Notes: generated from the letters alone by a model not told the origin. Shown: positions 1 through 6,850, numbered from the stretch's first letter. The stretch: 10,574 nt of DNA from Clostridia bacterium (GCA_028709105.1 JAQVYD010000038.1:1-10574), one strand, 5' to 3'. Numbers and translations: made by a program.

Positions 1-1135
1 CCAAATAATTTTTATAATTCGCCAAAGTCTCCTTGAGATGGTCGCCGCCAAATTTCTCCATTACGACTGCTGCCAACACCCACGCCGTCACCGCTTCCCC
101 CACTATCGCCGCCGCCGGTACGGCACACACATCAGCACGCTCTACCGCCGCCGCCGCAGTTTTTTTTGTTTGCCATTCCACACTAGCTAAAGGCTTAGCC
201 AAGGTCGGAATCGGTTTCATCGCCGCCCGGATAACCAAAGGCTCCCCATTGCTGATCCCACCCTCAATACCTCCGGCACGATTCGTCCGATGCCGGAATC
301 CGATTCCCGTTTGATATTCTATCTCGTCATGTACCTGTGAACCTAATAAAGAAGCCGTGCTAAAACCCCCGCCGATTTCCACGCCTTTGATCGCCGGAAT
401 ACTCATCAACGCCTGGGCTAACTGCCCATCAAGGCGGCGATCCCACTGGACATGGGAACCCAACCCCACCGGAACCCCCTCGGCGACAACCTGAATAACG
501 CCCCCCAATGAATCCCCCTGCTTTTCCGCTTCCTCAATCGCCTTAATCATCAACAGAGAAGCCTCCTGAGCAGGACAATAAAGTGGATTTTTATATAACA
601 ACCGACTATCTACTATTTTTTCTTCGGCACTAACACTAACATTCCCTATCGCTATAACCTGGCCTTGGACCCTTATCCCTAAAGAAAATAACAATTCCTC
701 GGCGACAGCACCAACTGCCACACGAGCCGCTGTTTCCCTGGCACTGGCCCTTTCCAAGATATTGCGTAAATCCTCTTGCCTATATTTAAGCCCCCCCGCT
801 AAATCAGCATGACCGGGACGCGGGCTAGTCACCATTTTTCCCCCCAGTTTAGCTTCAATGCCGGGAGCCATAATCTCCTGCCAATTTTCCCAATCTCGGT
901 TATTAATTACCAGAGTAAGAGGTGTCCCTAACGTTACCGCACCCCTCAGCCCAGAGAAAATCTCAACTTGATCTTCCTCTAAGGTCATGCGTTTACCCCG
1001 ACCATAGCCACCCTGCCGCCTTTTTAAAAGACCGTTAATTCTTGCCAAATTCAACTCCAGCCCCGCGGGAAGCCCCTCAATAATCGTCACTAAGGCTCGA
1101 CCATGCGATTCGCCTGCTGTCAAAAACCGCAGCAT
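1..1135 (-). CDS. aroC: Chorismate synthase, 3' end cut by window edge
   Basis: Chorismate synthase makes chorismate from 5-enolpyruvylshikimate-3-phosphate using reduced FMN, the last shikimate-pathway step. The frame is open for 378 codons with no stop before the window edge. Family landmarks appear in order: GESHG (residues 8-12), RPGHADLAGGLKY (106-118), RASARETAARVAVGA (129-143), RHRTNRAGGIEGGISNG (281-297) and ERADVCAVP (332-340). The visible end, GDHLKETLANYKNYL, matches the usual family C-terminus, so probably only about ten residues are missing. The ATG is one base after the aroE stop, with an AGGTGG ribosome site inside the last aroE codons, so translation is probably coupled. The 3' part of the gene is much richer in G+C than the rest of the operon. 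The identification is secure. Confidence 0.96.
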   Translation of the reverse strand, partial: MLRFLTAGESHGRALVTIIEGLPAGLELNLARINGLLKRRQGGYGRGKRMTLEEDQVEIFSGLRGAVTLGTPLTLVINNRDWENWQEIMAPGIEAKLGGKMVTSPRPGHADLAGGLKYRQEDLRNILERASARETAARVAVGAVAEELLFSLGIRVQGQVIAIGNVSVSAEEKIVDSRLLYKNPLYCPAQEASLLMIKAIEEAEKQGDSLGGVIQVVAEGVPVGLGSHVQWDRRLDGQLAQALMSIPAIKGVEIGGGFSTASLLGSQVHDEIEYQTGIGFRHRTNRAGGIEGGISNGEPLVIRAAMKPIPTLAKPLASVEWQTKKTAAAAVERADVCAVPAAAIVGEAVTAWVLAAVVMEKFGGDHLKETLANYKNYL

Positions 1136-1136
1136 C

Positions 1137-1994
1137 TCACACCCACCTTTCTAGTGCTTGCGCCATAACTTCTTTAGGCGCTTTCTGACCTGACCACTTT
1201 TCAAAGGCCAAAATACCCTGTGCCAAAAGCATAGACATCCCATTAAGCGTTTCACAGCCCCGCGCCTTTGCTTTTTGTAAAAACAAGGTTTCCTGCGGCT
1301 TATAAATCAAATCAATCACCAGCTGTCCTTTGTTGAACCACTTTTCTTCTACAGGAGGACTTTCCTTTTTCTGAGGAGACATCCCTAAAGGAGTAGTATT
1401 AACTACCAACCTATTTTCTGAGAAGGCCTCTTTCAACCCCTGTCCCTGCCAATTCCGTATACTAACAATAGAACCTAAGCTTTCCAACAAAGAAGCTAAT
1501 TCTTTCGCCCTTTCTCTATGGCGATTAACAATCGTGAAATTCTTTATCCCGGCTAAAGCTAAAGCAACTCCTACAGCTCTGGCTGCACCTCCGGCACCCA
1601 AGAGCAAAGTTCCTGTATAATCCAGAAGATTAGGTGTTACTTTTTGTAAGGCCGCCAGGAAACCTGCCCCATCAGTATTGTCACCCCACAAACGATCCTC
1701 TTCCCAATAAAAAGTATTCACCGCTCCAATCAAACGAGCTTCTTTCGTTAACTCATCCAGATACGGCATAATTTCTTCCTTAAAAGGGATGGTTACATTT
1801 CCGCCCTGTATCCCTAACGCCTTCAACCCCTGCACCGCATCCCCCAGTTGATCCCTTTTTACCTGTAAAGCCACATAAATACTGTTCATGCCTAGAGCGG
1901 AAAAAGCTGCATTATACATGACCGGGGAAAGAGAATGTTCAAGCGGATTCCCTAATACCGCAAAAATTTTAGTATTTCCATTCACCGTTAACAT
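1137..1994 (-). CDS. aroE: Shikimate dehydrogenase (NADP+)
   Basis: This enzyme reduces 3-dehydroshikimate to shikimate with NADPH in the cytoplasm. The 285-residue length is typical. Visible motifs are the shikimate-binding SLSP (21-24), NVTIPFK with the catalytic lysine K72, NTDG (106-109) carrying the catalytic aspartate, the Rossmann loop GAGGAARA (133-140), the cofactor-selecting NR at 157-158, NTTPLGM, and the C-terminal NGMSMLLAQG. The usual NRT triplet of NADP-dependent enzymes is NRH here. The start ATG overlaps the end of aroA by 7 nt (ATGTTAA) and is preceded by GAGGAG at about 9 nt, which supports both the start and translational coupling. It is the fourth gene of the aro operon, between aroA and aroC. 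Confidence 0.96.
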   Translation of the reverse strand: MLTVNGNTKIFAVLGNPLEHSLSPVMYNAAFSALGMNSIYVALQVKRDQLGDAVQGLKALGIQGGNVTIPFKEEIMPYLDELTKEARLIGAVNTFYWEEDRLWGDNTDGAGFLAALQKVTPNLLDYTGTLLLGAGGAARAVGVALALAGIKNFTIVNRHRERAKELASLLESLGSIVSIRNWQGQGLKEAFSENRLVVNTTPLGMSPQKKESPPVEEKWFNKGQLVIDLIYKPQETLFLQKAKARGCETLNGMSMLLAQGILAFEKWSGQKAPKEVMAQALERWV

Positions 1995-3334
1995 CTGTTT
2001 TCACTCCTCAATTCATCCAACAAGCTCCAAAAACCGGGAAAGGAAACCTCTACCGCTTCTGCATCATCAATTACCGTTTCCCCCTCTGCACCTAGTGCTG
2101 CTATAGCTAAAGCCATCGCAATACGATGATCGCCAAAACTTCGACAAAAAGCCCCTCGTAAAGAAGCACCTCCCTGAATACGTAAACCATCAGGAAGTTC
2201 TTCCACCCGTCCTCCTAAACGAGTTAGTCCTTCACAAATCGCCGTTAAGCGATTGCTTTCCTTAACCTTTAATTCACCGGCATCCCTTATTTCTGTTACG
2301 CCACGGGCAAAAAGACCCGCTACCGCTAAAATAGGCAGTTCATCAATTAAACGAGGCACGATCTCCCCCCCTATCGAAACACCTGCTAAAGAACTGCTTT
2401 CCACCTCAATTGTGCCCCGTAACTCACCTGCAATTTCTTGTTCCTCATTAATCCGCAGCTTAGCCCCCATGGCCTTAAGAACATCAATAATCCCGCTCCG
2501 CGTAGGGTTCAAGCCCACTGACTTAATGATCACCCGACTATCAGGAACAACAAGACCGGCTACCAGCAAAAAAGCAGCCGAAGAAAGATCTCCGGGTACC
2601 ACCACTTTCTGTGCCGTTAGTTCCGATAACCCTTTTACCCGTACCCGTGACTCACCCCTTTCTACCTGTGCACCAAAGGCCTCTAACATCAATTCGGTAT
2701 GATTACGAGAAATAGTTGGCTCCAGAACTTCCGTCCAGCCCGGAGTAAAAAGACCCGCCAAAAGAAGTGCCGACTTTACCTGAGCACTGGCTACAGACAT
2801 CTGATAAGTCATGGGCTTCAAGTTTCCACCCGTGATCGCTAAAGGCGCCAAAGTACCGCCTTGCCGTCCGATAATCCGTGCCCCCATCTTTTGCAAAGGG
2901 ATAACGACCCGCCCCATCGGCCGCTTACGGAGAGAAAGATCACCCGTTAGAAACGAAGCAAACGACTGCCCCGCCAAAATACCACTTAAAAGGCGCATCG
3001 TTGTCCCTGAATTGCCTACATCAAGAATTTCCTGCGGCTCTTGCAACCCCCCCAGACCCTGCCCCTCAACATAAATCTTTTCCTCTCCTCGCTGTGCCTT
3101 TGCAGGTAAGGGCATACTCGTCAAAGCACTTTCTCTTTTTATAGAAATACCCAGACTGCTTAGACATTTTTCAGTATGCAAACAATCAGCAGAAGCAAGA
3201 AAACCCTCTATTTCCGTAGTCCCTTCCGCCAAAGCAGCCAACATCAGCGCCCGATGAGAAATAGACTTATCACCCGGCACGCGAATAACTCCTCTTAATC
3301 CTCTGGCAGAAGCAACTTTTTTTTGCAATTTCAT
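1988..3334 (-). CDS. aroA: 3-phosphoshikimate 1-carboxyvinyltransferase (EPSP synthase)
   Basis: EPSP synthase transfers the enolpyruvyl group of PEP to shikimate-3-phosphate. The two-domain repeat is complete at 448 residues. Motifs include GDKSISHRA (from 21), VGNSGTTMRLL (from about 106), KRPMGR, SAQVK (183-187), RNHTE (210-214), NPTR (276-279), DELPILAVA, KVKESNR and GDHRIAMA. The set GDKS, SAQxK, RxHTE and NxTR is the one used to define class II, often glyphosate-tolerant, enzymes; the sequence predicts class membership, not measured tolerance. I place the start at the ATG at 3334 rather than the TTG one codon upstream, because the AGGAG site lies 4 nt before the ATG but only 1 nt before the TTG. 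It follows tyrA by 21 nt and overlaps aroE by 7 nt. Confidence 0.96.
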   Translation of the reverse strand: MKLQKKVASARGLRGVIRVPGDKSISHRALMLAALAEGTTEIEGFLASADCLHTEKCLSSLGISIKRESALTSMPLPAKAQRGEEKIYVEGQGLGGLQEPQEILDVGNSGTTMRLLSGILAGQSFASFLTGDLSLRKRPMGRVVIPLQKMGARIIGRQGGTLAPLAITGGNLKPMTYQMSVASAQVKSALLLAGLFTPGWTEVLEPTISRNHTELMLEAFGAQVERGESRVRVKGLSELTAQKVVVPGDLSSAAFLLVAGLVVPDSRVIIKSVGLNPTRSGIIDVLKAMGAKLRINEEQEIAGELRGTIEVESSSLAGVSIGGEIVPRLIDELPILAVAGLFARGVTEIRDAGELKVKESNRLTAICEGLTRLGGRVEELPDGLRIQGGASLRGAFCRSFGDHRIAMALAIAALGAEGETVIDDAEAVEVSFPGFWSLLDELRSENRC

Positions 3335-3355
3335 CAAACTCCTATTTTCTTCTTA

Positions 3356-4249
3356 TTATATCCTAGATCTTCTCACCATGTCGCCGTAATTTTCTAAAAC
3401 TCTTTCTCTCCTTTGCCTGGCCTTTTCCAACAAACCCCGTAAATAAACCTGTTCTTCTTTCTCCAAAGCCACTTCATATTCAGCCAAAACCTGACGCAAA
3501 TCTTTCAGAAGTGGTAAAAGGGCTTTTTTATTTTGCAAAAGAATCTCCGACCACATCTCACTCTGACTGCCGGCAATACGAGTCGTATCACGAAAACCTC
3601 CCGCGGCCAAAAGAAAATATCCGCCTTCCTCTTCCTCCAAAGAACCCACCGTATTAATAAGAGCACTAGCCAAAACATGAGGCAAATGGCTAACTGCTGC
3701 TACTTTGCGGTCATGTTCAAGGGGGGAAAGAAGGATTACCTTAGCTCCCAACCGAGCCAAGAGAGCGCTTAAACTATCAATAACCTGAGCCTTCGTCCTC
3801 GCAGTAGGCGTCAGAAGATAAGCCGCATTTTCCAAAAGGTCTGCACTAGCCTCTGTAATTCCGCCTTTTTCCGAACCGGCCATCGGGTGTCCACCTAAAA
3901 AAAAGACCCGCGCAGGCAATATTTCCTCCAAACATTCTACCAACTGTTCTTTTACACTGCCCAAGTCAGAAACAATTGCGCCATCCTTTAAATAAGGTGC
4001 CATTTCCGCACAGAGAAGAGGCATTACGGAGACAGGAGTAGCCAAAAAAATCAAATCTGCCCCGATAACGCCTTCCTCTAAATTAACGGTACCATAGTCA
4101 ACAGCTCCCCTTTTTTCAGCTTGGCAAACCAATTCGCCACACTGATCAACACCACGCACTTCTACTTCAGCAATCTTTTTTTTCAAGGACAGCCCCAAGG
4201 ATCCTCCCATTAAACCTAAGCCAATAATGGTAATCTTTTTTATAGACAT
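3356..4249 (-). CDS. tyrA: Prephenate dehydrogenase
   Basis: This enzyme oxidatively decarboxylates prephenate to 4-hydroxyphenylpyruvate, the committed step to tyrosine. The N-terminal Rossmann fold starts with GLGLMGGSLG (10-19) and ends its nucleotide strand near D35, which suggests NAD+ as cofactor. Active-site motifs follow: DLGSVK (95-100), GGHPMAGSEKGG (119-130) with H121, SHLPH (187-191), and DTTRIAGSQSEMW with R224, the expected prephenate-carboxylate arginine. At 297 residues it stops after the helical dimerisation domain and lacks the C-terminal ACT domain of longer homologues such as Bacillus TyrA. Tyrosine feedback on this enzyme is therefore less certain. It lies 13 nt after aroF and 21 nt before aroA. 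GGAG lies about 8 nt before the ATG. Confidence 0.95.
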   Translation of the reverse strand: MSIKKITIIGLGLMGGSLGLSLKKKIAEVEVRGVDQCGELVCQAEKRGAVDYGTVNLEEGVIGADLIFLATPVSVMPLLCAEMAPYLKDGAIVSDLGSVKEQLVECLEEILPARVFFLGGHPMAGSEKGGITEASADLLENAAYLLTPTARTKAQVIDSLSALLARLGAKVILLSPLEHDRKVAAVSHLPHVLASALINTVGSLEEEEGGYFLLAAGGFRDTTRIAGSQSEMWSEILLQNKKALLPLLKDLRQVLAEYEVALEKEEQVYLRGLLEKARQRRERVLENYGDMVRRSRI

Positions 4250-4262
4250 GCACCTTTCTCCC

Positions 4263-5282
4263 TCATAATGTCCTTCCCATAACCCCGGCTATCTTTTTAA
4301 CCTCTTGCAACAAGTTCATAAATTTTTGAGGTTTCAGACACTGTGGCCCATCACAAACCGCTTCCTCAGGATGAGCATGTACTTCAATAATCAAACCATC
4401 AGCCCCTACGGCCACAGCTGCCCGAGCCATCGGCTCCACTAAACGCCATTTCCCCGTGCCATGACTAGGATCTACAATCACCGGTAAATGAGTGAGTCCC
4501 TTTAAAATAGGAACAGCAGAAAGATCTAAAACATTACGACTATAGGCAGAATCAAAAGAACGAATCCCTCTTTCACAAAGAATCACCTGATGATTGCCAT
4601 TCAGCATGATATATTCTGCAGCCATAATCCATTCCTCTATCGTCGAACTTAATCCCCTTTTCAAAAGTACAGGTTTATTGCTTTTCGCCACCTCTGTTAA
4701 AAGTGGGAAGTTCTGTATATTCCTAGTTCCAATTTGCAAAATATCAGCATATTGGGCTACCAGTTCTACCTTCCGCGTATCCATCACTTCCGTAACTATA
4801 TACAAGCCTGTCTTTTCCCGTGCTTCGGCTAAATATTCTAACCCTTTTTCCTCTAAGCCCTGAAAAGTATAAGGAGAGGTGCGCGGTTTATAAGCCCCAC
4901 CCCGTAAAATTCGCACACCACTTTCCTTAATAAGCGTCGCTATTTCTAAAAGCTGTTCCCTACTTTCTACAGCACAAGGTCCGGCCATCACTTGAATCTG
5001 CTCGCCGCCTAAAGAAATATCCCCCAGCCTGATGACCGTATTTTCCTGCTTAAACTCCCTACTCGCTAATTTATAGGGTACGAGAACAGAAATAACCTTT
5101 TCTACTCCCTCCATAACCTCTATCGCTTGCTTAATGTAGGGAGATTTTTCACCACCTACTGCCCCAATCAAGATTTTTTCTATACCCTTTGATTCATGAG
5201 TCTGATAGCCGTTTTTTTGTAGCTTTTCGACTACCTTTTGTACAACTTCCTCCCCTAAATTAGTGTTCATCACCACAATCAT
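4263..5282 (-). CDS. aroF: 3-deoxy-7-phosphoheptulonate synthase (DAHP synthase, type I beta)
   Basis: This enzyme condenses PEP with erythrose-4-phosphate, the first and usually rate-controlling step of aromatic biosynthesis. Residues 1 to about 70 form a ferredoxin-like regulatory domain starting MIVVM, and the rest is the TIM barrel. Barrel motifs include MAGPCAVES (about 99-107), GGAYKPRTSPYTFQG, LQIGTRNIQNFPLL, LLKRGLSST, ILCERGIRSF, VDPSHGTGK and EVHAHPEEAVCDGPQ, with the metal-binding Cys, His, Glu and Asp residues in place. The N-terminal domain resembles the one that mediates Tyr/Phe inhibition in Thermotoga-type enzymes. I chose the ATG at 5282 (339 residues): AAGGAG precedes it by 9 nt, whereas the TTG two codons upstream is only 3 nt from that site. 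It is first in the operon, behind a leader of about 260 nt. Confidence 0.95.
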   Translation of the reverse strand: MIVVMNTNLGEEVVQKVVEKLQKNGYQTHESKGIEKILIGAVGGEKSPYIKQAIEVMEGVEKVISVLVPYKLASREFKQENTVIRLGDISLGGEQIQVMAGPCAVESREQLLEIATLIKESGVRILRGGAYKPRTSPYTFQGLEEKGLEYLAEAREKTGLYIVTEVMDTRKVELVAQYADILQIGTRNIQNFPLLTEVAKSNKPVLLKRGLSSTIEEWIMAAEYIMLNGNHQVILCERGIRSFDSAYSRNVLDLSAVPILKGLTHLPVIVDPSHGTGKWRLVEPMARAAVAVGADGLIIEVHAHPEEAVCDGPQCLKPQKFMNLLQEVKKIAGVMGRTL

Positions 5283-5315
5283 TACCAATCACTCCTTCTT
5301 AATTTTACATACTAC

Positions 5316-5336
5316 TTTTCGGGTTTTCCCCAAAAA
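5316..5336 (-). promoter_or_regulatory. Small hairpin between attenuator and aroF ribosome site
   Basis: In the transcript, UUUUUGGG and CCCGAAAA pair around a GAAAA loop, giving about eight pairs including one G-U. The segment ACCCGAAA is also perfectly complementary to UUUCGGGU in the loop and 3' arm of the terminator at 5379-5399, so the two hairpins could exclude one another. The stem has three G-C pairs and four A-U pairs, so it is modest. Any role is inferred. Confidence 0.35.
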
Positions 5337-5373
5337 CAACTCTCCCCATGGGCTTGGTATGAACTAGAAGGAG

Positions 5374-5402
5374 AAAAAGACACCCGAAAGAAGGGTGCCT
5401 TG
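5374..5402 (-). terminator. Intrinsic terminator inside the aroF leader (attenuator)
   Basis: The transcript contains GGCACCC (5399-5393), a TTCTTTC loop and GGGTGTC (5385-5379), extended by two A-U pairs to about nine pairs and followed directly by TTTTT. It lies roughly 90 nt before the aroF start and about 145 nt after the predicted transcription start. Transcripts from the aro promoter must therefore pass it, and so would any read-through from the upstream glycosyltransferase gene. This position makes it an attenuator candidate rather than the end of an upstream gene. Confidence 0.8.
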
Positions 5403-5421
5403 AATAAACACATCTTCCCCC
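5386..5421 (-). promoter_or_regulatory. Candidate antiterminator of the aro leader
   Basis: The RNA segment GGGGGAAG (5421-5414) can pair with CUUCUUUC (5393-5386) through four Watson-Crick pairs plus G-U and G-C pairs. GUG (5411-5409) can pair with CAC (5397-5395) inside it. This uses up the 5' arm and loop of the terminator, so the two structures are mutually exclusive. The stem contains G-U pairs and internal bulges, so its stability is uncertain without folding. The left strand overlaps the last UAG of the G-rich tract, which would let a bound protein or a stalled ribosome decide between the two folds. Confidence 0.4.
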
Positions 5422-5520
5422 TACCATTCTACCGTCCTACATTTCCCTATTCCCTTACTGTTTCCTTAAAATCACATCAAATCAACCTTTACTATCCCAT
5501 CCTACAAAAAACAAACCCTT
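5413..5520 (-). promoter_or_regulatory. C-depleted, UAG/NNG-repeat leader tract, possible RNA-binding-protein site
   Basis: In RNA sense this 108-nt stretch contains only two C residues. It has triplets ending in G at near-regular 5-nt steps: UAG (5504), UGG (5499), UAG (5494), AAG (5489), UUG (5485), UUG (5480), GUG (5475). Four further UAGs follow at 5449, 5439, 5431 and 5423 (positions give the 5' base), the last three 8 nt apart. The tryptophan-activated protein TRAP binds GAG/UAG triplets with 2-3 nt spacers, so the layout is reminiscent, but several triplets lack the central A and the second cluster is spaced too widely. No T-box core (UGGNACCGCG) is visible. The regulator, if any, is unknown. 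Confidence 0.4.
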
Positions 5521-5551
5521 AACGCAATGTGACTTGAATTAATTTTTCTTC

Positions 5552-5580
5552 ATTATACCGAATAAAAAGAAAAATTGCAA
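5552..5580 (-). promoter_or_regulatory. Sigma-A promoter of the aro operon
   Basis: On the minus strand TTGCAA (5580-5575) is followed by a 17-bp spacer and a perfect TATAAT (5557-5552). The -35 box matches consensus at five of six positions (TTGACA). The start would be near 5545, giving a leader of about 260 nt before the aroF ATG. No terminator is visible between the upstream glycosyltransferase stop and this promoter, so some read-through into the leader is possible. Confidence 0.85.
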
Positions 5581-5616
5581 GAAACACATTTAACATTAAT
5601 CTTTTTGCTTAAAATG

Positions 5617-5640
5617 GTAAGTCAGGAACCGTCCCCAACC
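5617..5640 (-). repeat. REP-like motif half-site at the end of the glycosyltransferase gene
   Basis: The minus strand reads GGGGACGGTTCCTGACTTAC here. From memory, GGGGACGGTTC with its complement GAACCGTCCCC is a recurrent intergenic motif in many Bacillota genomes, often as palindromes associated with REP-type elements and Y1 transposases. Only one arm is present, and it supplies the stop codon and last five codons of the preceding gene. The single copy in this window cannot prove that it is a repeat. Confidence 0.45.
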
Positions 5641-6767
5641 TTGCTTATCTCACGTTCTAAGTACGACCAAAGATTATCCCAAACCAGCTTACTGGAATGG
5701 GGAGAACCCAATTGTTTTGCCGTTTCCTCCATCTGCTGCAACCTAAGAGGATTCTGCCAGAGAGACAAAATTTCCGGAATCAGTGTATCTAGGTTCTTCA
5801 CCTTGATAGCAGCTCCCCTGTTTAAAAGATAATTCGTATTTCTATCTTCCTGACCGGGAAGAGAAGAATAAATAACCAGTGGTTTCCCTACAGCCAACAC
5901 TTCGGCTGTAGTAACTCCGCCGGGCTTAGAGATCACCAAATCACAAGCGGCAATAACTCTAGCCATATTCTCTACATAACCAAAAACCCGTAAGCGAGGA
6001 TTATTCCATTTCGTTAAATTATTATAAAGGCGCTTATTCTTTCCCGCGACCACAACAACGCCAAATCTTTCATCGCTAAGGATTTTTTTCGTGATGACTT
6101 CTATCCGTCCTAACCCCAAACCTCCACCCATAACTAAGACCACAGGGTCGCCGGACAAACATAATTCTTTTTTTGCACTAAGCGAATCTGTTTTCTGCCC
6201 GAATTGCATCCTAATGGGAATCCCCACCGGTCTGATTCTCTCCCTAGAGATCCCTTCCTGAATTAACGGATATGCCAAATCAGGAGAATGAATAAAATAA
6301 AGGTCGATCCCCTTGCTGATCCAAATCGGATGAATATGAAAATCAGTAACCGCCGAAGCTAAAAGTGTTTCAATCTGCCCTCTACATTTCATCGCTCCCA
6401 ACATTCCCGTAGGAAAAGCATGTGTCGTCATAATAATTTGCGGATTAACCTCATTGATTAACTGTACCAACTTAGGGGAAAGGATCTTAGCTAAAACCTG
6501 ACTTAACTCCACCAGCTTATCTCCTTCCTCCGCTTGGTCATATAAATATCCCCAAACCTTCGGCGTAAAACGTAAGGTTTCCATATAACTCCCCACAACA
6601 ACCTTATTTAACACACTATTAATGTAACGAAAAGTATCTACTATTTTCACTTCCGAACCGGGAACTTCCGATAATAACCGCTCTGCTATAGCCTGAGCCA
6701 CTGAATCATGCCCCGCCCCTATCGATACAGAAAAAACAAGAATTTTAATAGGTTTTTTCCCATCCAT
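5622..6767 (-). CDS. MGDG-synthase/MurG-like GT28 glycosyltransferase, probably lipid-modifying
   Basis: This looks like a peripheral-membrane GT-B glycosyltransferase of the MGDG synthase/UgtP group, which adds sugar from a UDP-sugar to diacylglycerol. The N-terminal half carries SIGAGHDSVAQAI (15-27) with GAGH at 17-20, and TDFHIHPIW (141-149), both typical of that group. The C-terminal half is a MurG-like donor domain: VMGGGLG (212-218), ISKPGGVTTAEVLAVGKP (279-296) and PGQEDRN (304-310) with the Q-E pair expected to contact the nucleotide sugar. At 381 residues it has family length. The acceptor and sugar cannot be told from sequence. The last residues, VGDGS, and the stop lie in a REP-like motif, so the original C-terminus may have differed. 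The ATG is preceded by GAGGGG about 10 nt away. No terminator follows. Confidence 0.88.
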   Translation of the reverse strand: MDGKKPIKILVFSVSIGAGHDSVAQAIAERLLSEVPGSEVKIVDTFRYINSVLNKVVVGSYMETLRFTPKVWGYLYDQAEEGDKLVELSQVLAKILSPKLVQLINEVNPQIIMTTHAFPTGMLGAMKCRGQIETLLASAVTDFHIHPIWISKGIDLYFIHSPDLAYPLIQEGISRERIRPVGIPIRMQFGQKTDSLSAKKELCLSGDPVVLVMGGGLGLGRIEVITKKILSDERFGVVVVAGKNKRLYNNLTKWNNPRLRVFGYVENMARVIAACDLVISKPGGVTTAEVLAVGKPLVIYSSLPGQEDRNTNYLLNRGAAIKVKNLDTLIPEILSLWQNPLRLQQMEETAKQLGSPHSSKLVWDNLWSYLEREISKVGDGS

Positions 6768-6817
6768 TCTTTAACTTCCCCTCACCATCATCAAGTTTTA
6801 CTATTTTCCCTCTATGT

Positions 6818-6850
6818 ATATAAAGAAAGCCCTTATCAGCAAAGGCTTTC
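6818..6850 (-). terminator. Intrinsic terminator after mecA
   Basis: Eighteen bases after the mecA stop, GAAAGCCUUU (6850-6841) pairs with AAGGGCUUUC (6834-6825) around a 6-nt loop, giving ten pairs including one G-U. The following TTTATATA is a weak U-tract, so termination may be partial. It separates mecA from the glycosyltransferase gene, which starts about 50 nt downstream; I see no convincing promoter in that gap. Confidence 0.7.

Noticed and set aside
33..314. Plus-strand open frame opposite aroC
   Set aside because: It is the antisense shadow of a well-conserved chorismate synthase frame in G+C-rich DNA, has no ribosome site and gives an Ala/Thr-rich low-complexity product.
1888..3074. 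Several plus-strand open frames opposite aroE and aroA
   Set aside because: They lie fully or mostly antisense to conserved enzyme genes, overlap functional motifs on the other strand and resemble no family.
5305..5427. A 40-codon minus-strand reading frame with ATG at 5427 and AGGA 7 nt before it, crossing the terminator, as a leader peptide
   Set aside because: It shows no run of Trp, Phe or Tyr codons as needed for ribosome-stalling attenuation, its peptide is low in conserved character, and it spans the terminator. Kept only as a remote option.
5283..5551. T-box riboswitch in the aroF leader
   Set aside because: Leaders of this length with an internal terminator are often T-boxes, but no UGGNACCGCG core or AGGGUGGNACCGCG antiterminator sequence is present.
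6768..6817. Promoter for the glycosyltransferase gene
   Set aside because: TTGCTG with TATACA at 16 bp overlaps the mecA terminator and matches consensus poorly; not good enough to list.
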